The notes below the pieces were generated by a model. That model was not told the origin of the DNA and ran no database searches. It saw only the letters and a list, made by a program, of their open reading frames with translations. DNA of 64,000 bases from Pseudisothecium myosuroides (lineage: Eukaryota; Streptophyta; Bryopsida; Hypnales; Lembophyllaceae). The position numbers and the translations under genes were made by a program. Location: positions 1,922,001 to 1,986,000 of the forward strand of contig OX637287.1 of the NCBI GenBank assembly GCA_951799445.1. The letters run 5' to 3'. Shown piece after piece: positions 21,713-32,936 of the stretch. The number at the start of each line of letters is the position of its first letter. The stretch's first letter is position 1.

Positions 21713-23321
21713 GGAATCTGCGTCTTGTTGGTATTAACTTATACAATCTGTGGAAGCAAGATCACTACATGGCATAAAATTCTTGAGAGTATTTTCCTCC
21801 AAAAAAATGTCCCTCCAGGCACACTTCACATATTGGCCTACATCAATCCTCATGTATGTCAAGCCCATGCTTAGGTAGCATTCCACTAGATGAAAGATTC
21901 TTCATGTACTCTTGTAACCCAATCCAACAAGTCAGTGCCGGAATACTAACCAAACATATGGATTGCAAGATCACTATAGAGGCTACTTTAGAAAAACACT
22001 TTGTATAAAGATTGCAAACAATTCACAAAGAGGTTGTGAAAGTACTCTAACTATAAATCTAAAAGACATCGTGATCCAAGGTTACCTTATAAAGTATAGC
22101 CCTCCTACACTCCTCACCAACTAAAGTATTCAGGTAATCCTACACCAGCAACATCACAAACCCTCAATCGTTGCTTGATCATTCTAAATGTACGCTAAAA
22201 AGACAGGTAACATTTCTCTAAATCCCAACCCCTGCTTTTAAGACCAATGGATGGAGGTTCCTAACACTTGTGTTGAATTACAAAGTATTGAAAGTTCAAT
22301 TCGACCGTATTCAAGAACATTCATACACATTGCCAAAATAGAACTCATCCGTAAGCATACTAGACTATGTCATGACATCAAAATAGCAATTAATAGTCTC
22401 AATTAAGAAAGGCATATTTTAGAATTAGCTTTTGTGATATTAGCTTCAACAAATTGAAATCTACATGATTAGGACACACCAGTTACCTTCATGATATAGA
22501 CACTTGTATGTCTATTGTCAACCTGCATATTCTGTGAACCAGTAAGGCCAGCATGAAACATGTTACAAATTCATTAGTAAGCAACTGCTTGCAACCCCAA
22601 CAAGATGACTCAACAATACCTTCTTGCACAAGAAATAACACATGCAAAGCTAGTTATTACTCAGATGTTGTCTGTTTTTTAAGGGGATTAATAAGACAAA
22701 AGTTTTACCAATCCTGATTTTGCTTCTAACCAAAAAACAGAATAAAAACTTCAAAATAGCTCTCATCCACAAGCAATATAACTCATATATATTCTACTGA
22801 AAGTTTCTAAATGCTTCGCTATCTTTGCTCCAAGAAACAAATCTCCACATTTTGGTAGAGATGGTGTAAGAAACCACATTTTGATAAGAATTACTAGTGC
22901 ACTATGCTAGCAACATCTATCATGTTACTAAACTTCACACAAATGTACCTGCAACAACTTCTGGAAGTCAAAACGTGACAATTTTTGCCTCCAATTCACA
23001 TCCTGGCTCAGGGTCTGATGTACATTTGGAATCAGTTGACAGAGTGACACCTTTCCTAAACAAGTCAAATACTTGATCCATGCTCTAGTACTCCACCTAA
23101 GTCGAGTACAGTGCAAAGAGGGCTAGCATCATTTTTTTCGAAGCCTTTTCAATCACATCCTCTTGCTCCAAGCCCGAGATCTTCACCAACGTTACCCGCT
23201 CATCCCTTGGAATGTAAAACTTCGCATACATTTTACCACGGTGCTCCGATGTCAAATTTAGAACAAGACAATGTATCAGACGAAAGTAAAAAGATATTAG
23301 AATTAATGACCAATGGAGGTT
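21713..23321. other. AT-rich DNA with one unidentified exon-like stretch
   Basis: Mostly featureless. On the minus strand at about 23110-23270 an open stretch reads GKMYAKFYIPRDERVTLVKI then SGLEQEDVIEKASKKM. It looks protein-like and is less AT-rich than its surroundings, but I do not recognise the family. It stops close to the MITE boundary at 23322. Confidence 0.35.
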
Positions 23322-23375
23322 GGATGATTGCAAGAAACACCTGTACTATCTGGTTGCGGGTTTTTTTTGGACCGT

Positions 23376-26300
23376 TGTCGCAGCACAGAGTAAGTGAATT
23401 CCCTGTTATACTCCCAAAAACCACTCTAAAGCATAACAAAATGACTATAAAGATCGAACCCACGAGATTCTGTGAAGTGTCAAGCTCTATTCCCAACTTA
23501 AGCTCCTGTCAGTCTCCAATTTCTACTTTCCGATCCTAGATCTAAAACCGGAAACAACAACACACCAAAAACAACAACCAGACCTCTCTCTATTTCTTCC
23601 GGTCTGTCAAGCTATTTGGTCCTGTAAAACTACCACAACCCGAGATCCTACAACTTCGGATCTTGGAACTCTTCTGGACCAATCCAATCCGGTCCTCTCA
23701 CACGTACTCTCTCTCCACTTCGGTTTAGTTTTGCCTCTGTTTCACCATCAGAGGGTTCGCCGCTTGCTTTTGAGAGTGGCAGGCCCGCCACTCCTTGCGT
23801 GACTTATAGTGGCTGAAGACCCACTTCTCTAATCCACTACTTCCTACACTAGCGCGGATCCGGTTTGATCTCTCACAGCCACCCGGACAGCGATCCGGTT
23901 TGCAGGTCACACAAAGACCCCCCGTACGATCCTCTCATACTACAACGACCTTGATGCCAAGTTTCCTCCGTGCAAAGTCAGGTGGTTACAAGTGAATCCG
24001 TCCGTTCCAACATCAACTAAAGTCCTTCCGTTTACCAACTAGGGCAGCGAGACCTCACGGGAGATCGGACACTCAACCGGATTTCCTATCCAAGAGCTCT
24101 AGCGCGACTAAAGATTCCTTCCCTATCCGCCTAGCCTAACAACGGTTTTCTCGCCCGGAACCGTGAACTGTAGAGGTGCTGAGGAACTGAAACCCACTCC
24201 CAACACTTAGAATACCCACTCACATGCACATAAGAGCAAAACAAACACACTAAGGGGAGAAATCTCTCTAGAATCCGCATACATTTTTCTAACTCCTCAC
24301 CAAAACAGCTCTGCCACGCGCGGGAGAGACGTACAACAAGAAATCAATAGAAAACGCACAAAAACTCAAGAGAAAAGACTCCCAGTCTCCTTCGCAGAGA
24401 CTGACTAATATACACTTCAAAACTCAAAAGTCAACAAAAAGGGCCCCAGAAAGTCCGCGCAGAACTTTCGGTCCCTGCCGAGCCGGCCAGACCGGAAAAC
24501 ATCCGATCCAAACCAGACACACCGGATCAAATCCGGTCCGGTCCTAACTAACAAATATTTACAAAACTAATTCCTATCTATCCTAACACAACCGGATCTA
24601 CTCCTTGATCTGTTCCTTCGTCCATAACTTGGTCTCCGCCTTGGTCCACGCTCTGATCTAAACCTTGATCCGCACCCTGGTCCGGGGTCAGATCCATACT
24701 TTGATCCTGTCCCTGGTTCAGTGTGGGACTCTTGGGATTTTCCGCTCCAAGCTGTTCAAAGACGTCCGTCAGATTCCGGTTCCGCTCCCCGGTTTCACGA
24801 TCTGGGAGATCCGGTGACGAATCTAAGTTGATGGTGTTGGCGAGCTTCCTCCCACTCTTCTTTGATTGGAGAGTCCGATCCTTCCCTTCCGTCTGAATGC
24901 CCACGTTCGGAAAAGACACGGGCATTGAAAGGTCGGACAGATGGAACGACCGTGACAACGTCACTCCGTTCAGCTTTCGGCTGCTCTCCTCCATCCGGTT
25001 TGCTGCCTCCCGTGCTTCCACCATCACCAATTCCACCTTCTCGGAGTAGTCCGTCAAGATCCGGACCAACCTGGTTCCGGATATCTTCTTGTCCTTGAGG
25101 ACTCCCTCGTCAAACAGCTTTAACTTGGTGACGGCCTCTCCGGTTGCCCCAAAAGTGGCCTTCACGTCCTCGGCTACTTTCCGGGTAGCCTCTGCCATCT
25201 CTCGAGTGGTGGCCATGTCCTCCTTGAGGAGCAACAGTTCCGTCTTCAACGACTCATTCTCCTCTTGGAGTCGTCGTATCTCCGCTTCTTGCTTCCGGAT
25301 CTCATCCGGGCTGGAGATGTACTCTGCAACCACTTCTGCGAGGTTGCTATCCGCTGGTGCTCCCACCAGCTCATTGATCTGGTTCAGAACCAACTTCTTC
25401 ACTGCCCAGTCTGCTCGCACATCGCTCAAGATGTTGATCAGCTGGGGGAACGGATCCGTCGGATCCGATCCAGAAGGACCCGGTTCTTCAAAAACCAGTT
25501 TCTTCCCAGGGTTGGATGTCTCACCCGAAGGGGTTGGGGTTCCTCTCCGGTGAGGAGGCGTCGTCTTCTGCCGCTTGTGCTGCAGCCGGTGTTGCTCCTC
25601 CTCTTCTTCTTCTTCTTCATCGGAACCGGATACTTCCTCCTGCTCTTCCTCCGATTCCGATTCCCCATACTTCAAGAGTGACTCCTGAGTCTTCCACTCT
25701 TTCTCCTCCGTATCCGTGAAGAGTTGGTTATGCTTGTAAAGATGGAAGATGTAGGGACTCAACGGAGTCGGCCTACTTCCTCTGATCTTTGGAACCAGAC
25801 GGCTGACCAGATCGGAAAAGTTCCTGGCCCGGTTCACTTTCCGTTCCCACTCAGGGCTCCGAAAATCAGGTTCCCGATGGCAATCGTCACCCTCGTCGGC
25901 TTCTCCGGGTGGATGATCGGAACCAAGAACTGCAAAAGATTTCGATGCCGGTCGTCCAAACAATCTGCGACCGCATGCCCATCCTTCGAGTCCACCGTGC
26001 ACCAGAACTTCCCCCGAGTGTATCCCTCCTTCGAGGTGGCCATTCCCCGACCTCTTGACCGGAAGTCGTACACGGACCTCCACATCTCTTCCGTCCAACT
26101 GCCCGGAATTCCGCGGATGGTCTTATCGAACTGATTCGAGAGTTTTCCCAACAGCTCTCGAATCATCTGTTCCTCTCTAAACCCCCAGGGTTTATCTATC
26201 AGTCCTCCGCAACCCATCTTGGCAAGATCCTCTATGAGGTTGTCCTTTTCCTTCTCTTCTGCTGGAATAATTGGACACACCTTTCGGAGTTTAACTTCTA

Positions 26301-26844
26301 CTACGGAGGAACTGGACGGTCCTGCTCTACTCTTGCGGAGCTGAGGCATGGACACGAGCTATGCTAACCGGATTCTCACTGAGGCTACCTTCCTCTCTCC
26401 TAGCCGCACGTCCCATTTCTCACCTTTGCTCTTCCGATCTCAACCGGAATACCTCTAAACCTGCAACATACACTAAAGCGCTGCGCGCTCTAACACACTA
26501 ACACACACACACACTCTCACAAAACAAGAAAGCAAAGCGCTGGGAGGGAAGCTAAGTACAAGCTGGAGAGCGATTTCCGCAAACGAAGTTTGAAAAAGAG
26601 TGGCAACTGGATTGGTCAGCCTATTTATAGTCTGATCTGTCATCATGACCCAATCCGTTCCTGACCCAATCCGTTCCAACTCTAATCCGATTTAGATTCA
26701 GATCGAATCCGGATTGTCACCTCTTCCGTTCCGTAGTTAATTTGCGGTTTTCCGTTAACTCCTGCTCGAATCCGGATACCAGATCACGGTTTCCGTTCCA
26801 AGATTTAGATAACTTACAAAAAACCAAAAATTCACATTGCGACA
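23376..26844 (-). mobile_element. Element 2: TG...CA unit related to element 1
   Basis: In minus orientation the unit starts TGTCGCAATGTGAATTTTTGG and ends GTGCTGCGACA. On the plus strand ACCGT (23371-23375) and ACCGC (26845-26849) flank it. The opposite MITE arm shows the empty site as GGACCGCTATA, so this is a 5-bp duplication with one later change. It has a TATA-like ACTATAAATAGG near 26622-26633 (minus), a long ORF, and a U5-like 3' tail (CTCGTGGGTTCGATC), like element 1. No pol gene and no paired terminal repeats were seen. Confidence 0.8.
24578..26355 (-). pseudogene. Element 2 coiled-coil protein, one frameshift
   Basis: The first part (26355 to about 25847) encodes IPAEEKEKDN, KPWGFREEQMIREL, MWRSVYDF, DGHAVADC, LQFLVPIIHPEKPTRVTI and IFGALSG, colinear with the element 1 protein. 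It then goes out of frame. The homology resumes in the next frame (RNFSDLVSRLVPKIRG) and runs to 24578. A single missing G near 25847 explains the break, since element 1 has SGERKV there. Further on come an acidic tract, a coiled coil (RRLQEENESLKTEL), the LFDEGVL patch shared with element 1, and a tail of degenerate DQG repeats. Function is unknown; it is probably the structural protein of the element. Confidence 0.75.
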
Positions 26845-26845
26845 A

Positions 26846-27828
26846 CCGCTATATTTTTTGCTATAACTTTTGATTTATAGGTTCAATGCCAAAACCAAAA
26901 AAACTCTTCCTAGATGTCCTAACTATGATTGTATCCTTTATTTTTTAGAAATAAAAAAAAATCAATTTATATTTAAAATTCAATTTTGTTAATTTGTTAC
27001 ACTTTGACGTTTAGGGGTTCTTAGTACTATTGAGCGGTTTAAATTAATGATTTTTAGTTGAAATTTCTATGGTATATTTTCCTAGTTGGTAAACATATTC
27101 GTGCCAAAGATATTTTAAAAATACATTATTTTATATCCTCCACAATTGTGCAAATAGGCCTCCCTTGCGCACGCACTTCTAAACATTAGAGATGGTTTTG
27201 ACTTCATTTTTTTGGTCAAATCTCATCACCAAGAAGTCCTTCCAAATGGCCAATTTTTAATTTTGTTCAAAATTGTTTTTCCTATTTTCTACAAATCAAA
27301 ATGTCAAAGGATGTATTTTTGGGACAATTCTGCAGACTTTTCTAGGGAAGAGGAAAATACATCCTTCGACATTTTAATTTTTAGAAAATAGAAAAAATAA
27401 TTTAGACAAAACTAAAAATTGGCCATTTGGGAGGACTTCTTGGTGATGAGATTTGACCAAAAAAATGAAGTCAAAACCATCTCTAATGTTTAGAAGTGCG
27501 TGCGCAAGGGAGGCCTATTTGCACAATTGTGGAGGATATAAAATAATGTATTTTTAAAAGATCTTTGGCAGGAATATGTCTACCTACTAGGAAAATATAC
27601 CATAGAAATTTCAACTAAAAATCATTAATTTAAATTGCTCAATAGTACTAAGAACCCCTAAATGTCAAAGTGTGACAAATTAACAAAATTGAATTTTAAA
27701 TATAAATTGATTTTTTTTAATTTCTGAAAAATAAAGGATACAATTATAGTCAGGACATCTAGGAAGAGTTTTTTTTGGTTTCGGCATTGAACCTATAAAT
27801 CAAAAGTTATAGCAAAAGTTATAGCGGT
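26846..27828. repeat. Giant inverted repeat, arms about 475 bp, loop about 33 nt
   Basis: The left arm (26846-27320) and right arm (27353-27828) are near-perfect reverse complements, with only scattered single-base differences. For example CTTGCGCACGCACTTCTAAA on the left is answered by TTTAGAAGTGCGTGCGCAAG on the right. The loop is about GGGACAATTCTGCAGACTTT plus 13 nt. A transcript through it would form a long double-stranded RNA, and the DNA could extrude a cruciform. Confidence 0.9.
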
Positions 27829-28579
27829 CCAAAAACCCCCTGCAACCAGACAGTACAGGTGTTTCTTGCAATCATCCGGCTTGGTCTAACATTTGATCGA
27901 AGGATGATGAAGGTTAGGGTTAGAGTACTTTGTCTTTGTCTAGTTCTATTTTTATCATTGCGAATTTTTCAAAAAGCAACCGTTGCAACCCAAAACTCAG
28001 GCCTCGACGCCTCGTTGAGTCAATGTTCTTCATAAACCAGTCGGTTCAGTTCGATTTGATCTCCACGGGTCCGCAGCAACATTGCATATTCATCCATACT
28101 TGATACATTGAATTGGTCAATTTGCCTAGCCTGCTCAAGAGATTAACACCCCTTTGCTATTAGATTGACCAGTACTTTCAAGTAAACCTGACATCAGTAA
28201 TGTAGATATTGAAGTAAATAGCCAAATGCGTTAACAAATCAAACTCAAGCGGACAACTAAATGCTTTTGATACTATGAACCTAATCGATGGGGATGAACA
28301 TAATTTTTCTTAGTAGCAAAAGAATTAAAAACATGTTTTGTAGTTGAGTAAATATCTTCTCAAAACTATAAGTAGCTTCACCATTATTCTTTAAAGCTAT
28401 CTTTGCATGCACAGACAACTGATGAGTCATCTTCCTAGAATTAATCAAATCATATCACATAAACGGCTGAGTAATTTACCAAACGGAGATGGCAGAAAAC
28501 ATTGTAGAAACCAGGTATAAGGCTACCACATGTGCCTATGTTTGCACTTTCTAGTAGAAGGCAGGGATTGTTGGAGAAG

Positions 28580-29010
28580 TTTGATATCATGGATTTCTCA
28601 GCACCAATGGAAGCACTCTTTTCTAGAAGCAATCATTTAGCCAAATCTTTTCTTGTAGAAGGCTTTGAACACATCTTTATCCTAAGGATAATATAAAAGA
28701 CACACTTCAAAACCAACATCTAGTCCACTACAAATGTTAACCCAAGTACTATTCATAAGAAGGGCTCCAATTCAACAGCTATATGCAAGAGCCATAATAC
28801 ACTCTTCCATCAGATACAACTATCATTATGCCCGCAGAAGAACAAAATGGAATTTATGGAGAAATGAAGTTCTAGACGTACTTGAATAAATCTAAAATGC
28901 ACAAGCACTTTATCAAGGATGCCCTCCAACTCCTCTCCTGAGGTCCCTTTATTTCCAACATGCAGTTTCCATCAATGAATTTGGCAATAAGCTCAGCCAT
29001 CTTAGCTACA
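28580..29010 (-). pseudogene. Cullin-4-like gene fragment (two exons)
   Basis: Minus strand: the first exon (about 29005-28880) gives AELIAKFIDG and, after a small shift, GNKGTSGEELEGILDKVLVH with FRFIQ. The second (about 28680-28585) gives VFKAFYKK, then in the next frame DLAK-stop-LLLEKSASIGAEKSMIS. These match consecutive segments of CUL4 (AELIAKFLDEKLRAGNKGTS and DVFEAFYKKDLAKRLLLGKS). Cullins are scaffolds of RING ubiquitin ligases. About 200 bp of intron-like DNA separates the pieces, so the copy was made at DNA level. At least one frameshift and one stop kill it. Confidence 0.75.
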
Positions 29011-29399
29011 AACCAAATATCAACCACATTCATGTTTATAAAATCACCTTAAAATGAGACAACAAAAAACTACGGTATGGTTTTCACATGTCAACATTGC
29101 AAGCCAAGATTCTACTGCAAATATTACATACCTAACGTAGATTAAAAAATACCCTTCGATTCATCAACGCTGACGGTACTTCTCCTGGCACAATTCTCTG
29201 AGCCAAGTTGTTCACAACACACCAGAGATCATTTAGTCCTCCAGACCCAATGCTTAGAATGAAGTAAAACTTGCATGGACTTAGAACTTGAGAGTTCACA
29301 ACTTGACCTTACAAATGTGGCAAATCTCACCTAGATTTCTCTCTTTATGTAGCGCCCTAGTGACATTCAGAGTGATGAAAAGATCCAAACATTCGAGCC

Positions 29400-29640
29400 C
29401 ATGCAACAATCATTGGCCACTTAGGACTCATCCTTCAGAAATGGCAGCCTTTCCCACACCCAGCTTTCCAATTAAGACTGGGTTGTTTTTTGTTCTCTAA
29501 GGCAAAATTTGTATACAACATCAAATCTCATCATCTCACCATTTTCACAAGGTCCAACTTTTCCTGCCTCGCCATCTCAGTCAGGTCCTTGCCATACTTC
29601 TCCAGAGCTTTATATTTGCCTTCTAAGTCTGGGTTCAACC
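29400..29640 (-). pseudogene. ClpB/Hsp101 chaperone fragment (first AAA domain)
   Basis: On the minus strand ALEKYGKDLTEMARQEKLD (about 29610-29550) is followed by a damaged stretch and then NPVLIGKAGVGKAAISEG (about 29480-29430). This is the ClpB order ALEKYGKDLTxxAxxGKLDP then RTKNNPVLIGEPGVGKTAI. The Walker A motif reads GKAGVGKA, so the usual GKT Thr is Ala. The parent protein is an ATP-driven disaggregase. Only about 80 residues are left, out of frame in places, on the same strand as the cullin, helicase and phosphorylase fragments. Confidence 0.75.
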
Positions 29641-29812
29641 AACTAGCAATCAAAGTTGGACATCAGGATGTGACTACTTGCTAAATTGGACACTCACCCA
29701 AGAGGAATTTGCAAACCAAGACAACTTCATCTTCTTGACAGTTCTTGTAGTCTATTGAAGCAGAGAATTGAGACCTCAAGTGCTCATGTTCACCACTGCA
29801 ATTTGCAACATC

Positions 29813-30385
29813 CTAAGTCTCAAAAGCTTGATCCAAGTGATTAACCTTGTGGCATTCACTAAAAGTTGCAAGTAAAGCATCCCTGATTTTGGAAGAAGGG
29901 GAATGTTGGGTATGATCTGAGTGCGCTTGCCTTGCTTTTGAGGCTCTCTTTGGGGACGGCAAATTGCGCTTGATGTAATCTCGGTGGTCTAGGTTAGAGC
30001 GTCGTCGAGGGTTCCCTACGAGGTTGGCAGCTATTTGGAGTGACTTGTAGTTGTAGAATGTCAGGGCATTCACTGTACCTTTTGAGACTGTAGGTTTTGG
30101 TTCTGAGAAAGCAAGCCTCATGCCTTTTGAATAAGTAGGTTTTGGACCCGTATCGCCGTTAGAAGTACAAAAGTCTGTGAATGTTTGAGACAAGGTAGGT
30201 GCAAAATTGCTGACGTTGGAGTAGGACTTGTGATGCCTCGACGTAGGTTGCACCATTTTTTTGTGCTTGTCTTCCATTTGCACACAAATGAAGGCACATT
30301 TGGATGAGCTTGATTCACCATAGCCGCTCTTTTTTACATTGTATGTTGAGGCCATAAAGCAGATTTGGAAAATGCCCATGGCCAA
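29813..30385 (-). CDS. Unidentified 190-codon open frame
   Basis: An open frame of 190 codons stands out in AT-rich DNA. It is rich in Ser, Lys and His, and contains a short internal duplication (GPKPTYSKGMRLAF / SEPKPTVSKGTVNALTF). No domain was recognised. It lies immediately upstream (in transcription sense) of the ClpB fragment and could be another captured exon or chance. No splice sites were assigned. Confidence 0.3.
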   Translation of the reverse strand: MAMGIFQICFMASTYNVKKSGYGESSSSKCAFICVQMEDKHKKMVQPTSRHHKSYSNVSNFAPTLSQTFTDFCTSNGDTGPKPTYSKGMRLAFSEPKPTVSKGTVNALTFYNYKSLQIAANLVGNPRRRSNLDHRDYIKRNLPSPKRASKARQAHSDHTQHSPSSKIRDALLATFSECHKVNHLDQAFET

Positions 30386-31048
30386 GGATCATAGAAATGG
30401 TAAGCTTTTTCTCACCGTGGAAATGAGTTTTCGGTGATTATTAAGATTTGGGTGACTGGCAGTTTGCGTTCGGGGTTGAGAATGACCTACTTGTATGACA
30501 TCGGCATTAAAAACTTCAAATCTCTGTGAAAGCCCAAATGTAAGCAAACACCACCTAAGGTACTAAAATTGTTAGGGACTTGAACTCTCCTATTGACTAA
30601 TCCATGTTATTGTCAATCACTCATCTCTTCCAATACACTTGGTTAACTTTCAATTAGCAAGCTCGGTGCAAGCATTCAAAAAATCCACTTCGTTTTCGCA
30701 AATTCCTTCTTCCTACCGACATGCTCCTTATGCAGGCCAACAAATTTTCTCCAAGGATCCAACTACACCACTCGCGGCTGTAATCTCCCTTGAAGCTGCA
30801 TTAGTGCCACTCCCCTTGCAGACCTCTATCGCCGCAACTGCAACTCAAGCGCAATAGAAATCAAAGCTTAGAATGAAGTAAAACTTTCATGAAATTATAA
30901 TACAAATAAATAAAGATTCATTTAAGAAATAAAAAAATTAAAACTAACAAGAATGGAAAAATTCACAAACAATTATTTATAAGAACAAAAAAATCTCTAG
31001 TTTATACCTTAAATAGAAGGGATTTGAACACCATTGGCAGCCACCATT
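30386..31048. other. Left flank of the CACTA element, no recognised gene
   Basis: A 72-codon open frame at 30639-30857 (plus) has an Ala/Ser/Thr-rich, transit-peptide-like composition but no further support. Nothing else was recognised. Confidence 0.35.
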
Positions 31049-32936
31049 CACTACAAGAAAATGGGGGTAAATGTGACTGCAAAAAATGACTACGACGCGA
31101 CTTCCAGAAGTCATTTTTGGAAAATGTGACTGGTTCATGACTGCAACTGTTGCAGTCGTCAGAATGTCATATGTTTTCCTCTAAATTCTACGAAAACTGA
31201 AGTAATGAAGAAAACTATTATCACCATCTTTTTCTTTCTTTTTCTTTCTGGGTGGGAGATGGATGATAAACTCTGAGGTGGAAAGTGCCGCGGTTTAGGA
31301 TCCCACGTGGACAGCCACATCTCCAGTCACGAAACAGTCGCGAACGAGTCACGCCGGACCCATGATAAATCTGATGTGGACCACTCATAAAACTGACGTG
31401 GAAGGCCACGTGGCCAGTCATTTGGTAGTCGTAAACCAGTTGCGGTCAACCCCTCTAAAATCAGACGTGGACTGTAGCGGCGGGTTCATGCTCAGTCATT
31501 GTGAAGTTCTGGTGTAGTCATGCCGCAGTGGCCGGCAAGTCATTTTTTACCACTACTTACAATCATTCAGAAGTCGCAATGCAATCGTCAGAAGTGCGGA
31601 GAAGGACCTCACTGGTCATTTCTTAGTGGCGATTGCATTACAATGTAGTCGAGGGACTGTATGGGGGGGCCACATTCATAACTCTAAAGTCACTCTTTAG
31701 TCGTCTTACAGTCATGTTTTTGTTTTTGTTCAATCCTTTAACAGAACTATTACTTGCCGTGCAGTCGCGGTGTAGTAGCGACGCTATTGTGCACGTAACA
31801 GCAGGCTCTCAAACGGAAGTGTCTTGCATCACTCGTGGCACGACCTGAGGACTGCATCTAGAACCATTTGAAGGATCCGGAAATAAGTAATTTGAAGGAG
31901 ACCCTGACTACACTCCCCACATACAATTACGCAAGCATGGTGAACACTAATGCTAGCACTAACTTAACAAGCAATGCATTCCACTGAACACCGTTGGCGA
32001 CAATATGAGAGTTCTGCATTTCCACAAGAACATACATGCGCTGCCTCTCAGCACTTACAAACACGTCTTGTCCACTCCTGCATCCTCTGGACGCTGCTTC
32101 CTTGACCACATACCGGCCCGTAACCTAAGGCTGAATCAAGTGCTGAACTTGACATGCTTTCCATGCCACATTACGGAGCTCCCACGGGCGTGTTCAACTA
32201 GCTGCATGTCGGGGTCGGAGGCTGGGAACATGAGCGGCACTCCACCTTGCAAAATGTGAGAGACGTCGACCTTCAACCAGGGCACTGGAATATCCTTGAA
32301 GTGGAACGTCTGCTGCCCAGGTAATCCACTGACCTTGCCCTTCGCCACTTTTTGGTGCACAGCTGCAGGGTTGAAGAGGAACACTTCGTTGCCGATGTGG
32401 AACTGCAGCAGTACACGCATTAGGCATTGCAATGTGGACACGGTGGGTAACATCAAGGATTCAGAGGCTTACGATTAGGGTGCACAAAGGGACGTCAAGT
32501 GAGCACGGGAGGACCTCGAAGACACGGTTGCACATTTCCTTGCCGACTTTACCTTTACCATGCCTTCCACAGATGCTAATTTCCTCCTCACTTTGTTGTA
32601 GACCGTGGAAGAACCGCTATTAACAGGGCTATGACTAGACGGCGCCACCCCCTCCCTTCAGCCGATGCGGTCCACGGGCCACGCGCAAGTCCATGACGAC
32701 CCTGCCTGCCCGTGGCCCGTGCCAGTGCAACTCTGGCGTGACTAGTACGTGACTTCCTCGCAACTGAGTCCTGCGGAGTCTACTGGAAGTGAACTGCACC
32801 GATACTCCCTCACAACTTCAACATGACTTCAATGACACTCGTGGCGCCTCTTTCCGACGACAGACTTTGAGGCTCAAAACAGCTAGATTGACTATAACAA
32901 AAAGGTATTTACGGGTTCACCTTGGCGTGCCACGCA

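Larger units (their letters stand above)
23322..27877. mobile_element. Foldback MITE family member, split by element 2
   Basis: GGATGATTGCAAGAAACACC at the left is matched inverted by GGTGTTTCTTGCAATCATCC at the right, and the inverted match continues inward (CTGTACT, CTGGTTGC, TTTTGGACCG). Subtracting element 2 and one duplication leaves about 1.08 kb, nearly all of it a giant hairpin. The ends match those of the MITE at 14343. No target duplication was clear. The insertion of element 2 in the left arm can be verified against the intact right arm, which preserves the empty-site sequence. Confidence 0.75.
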
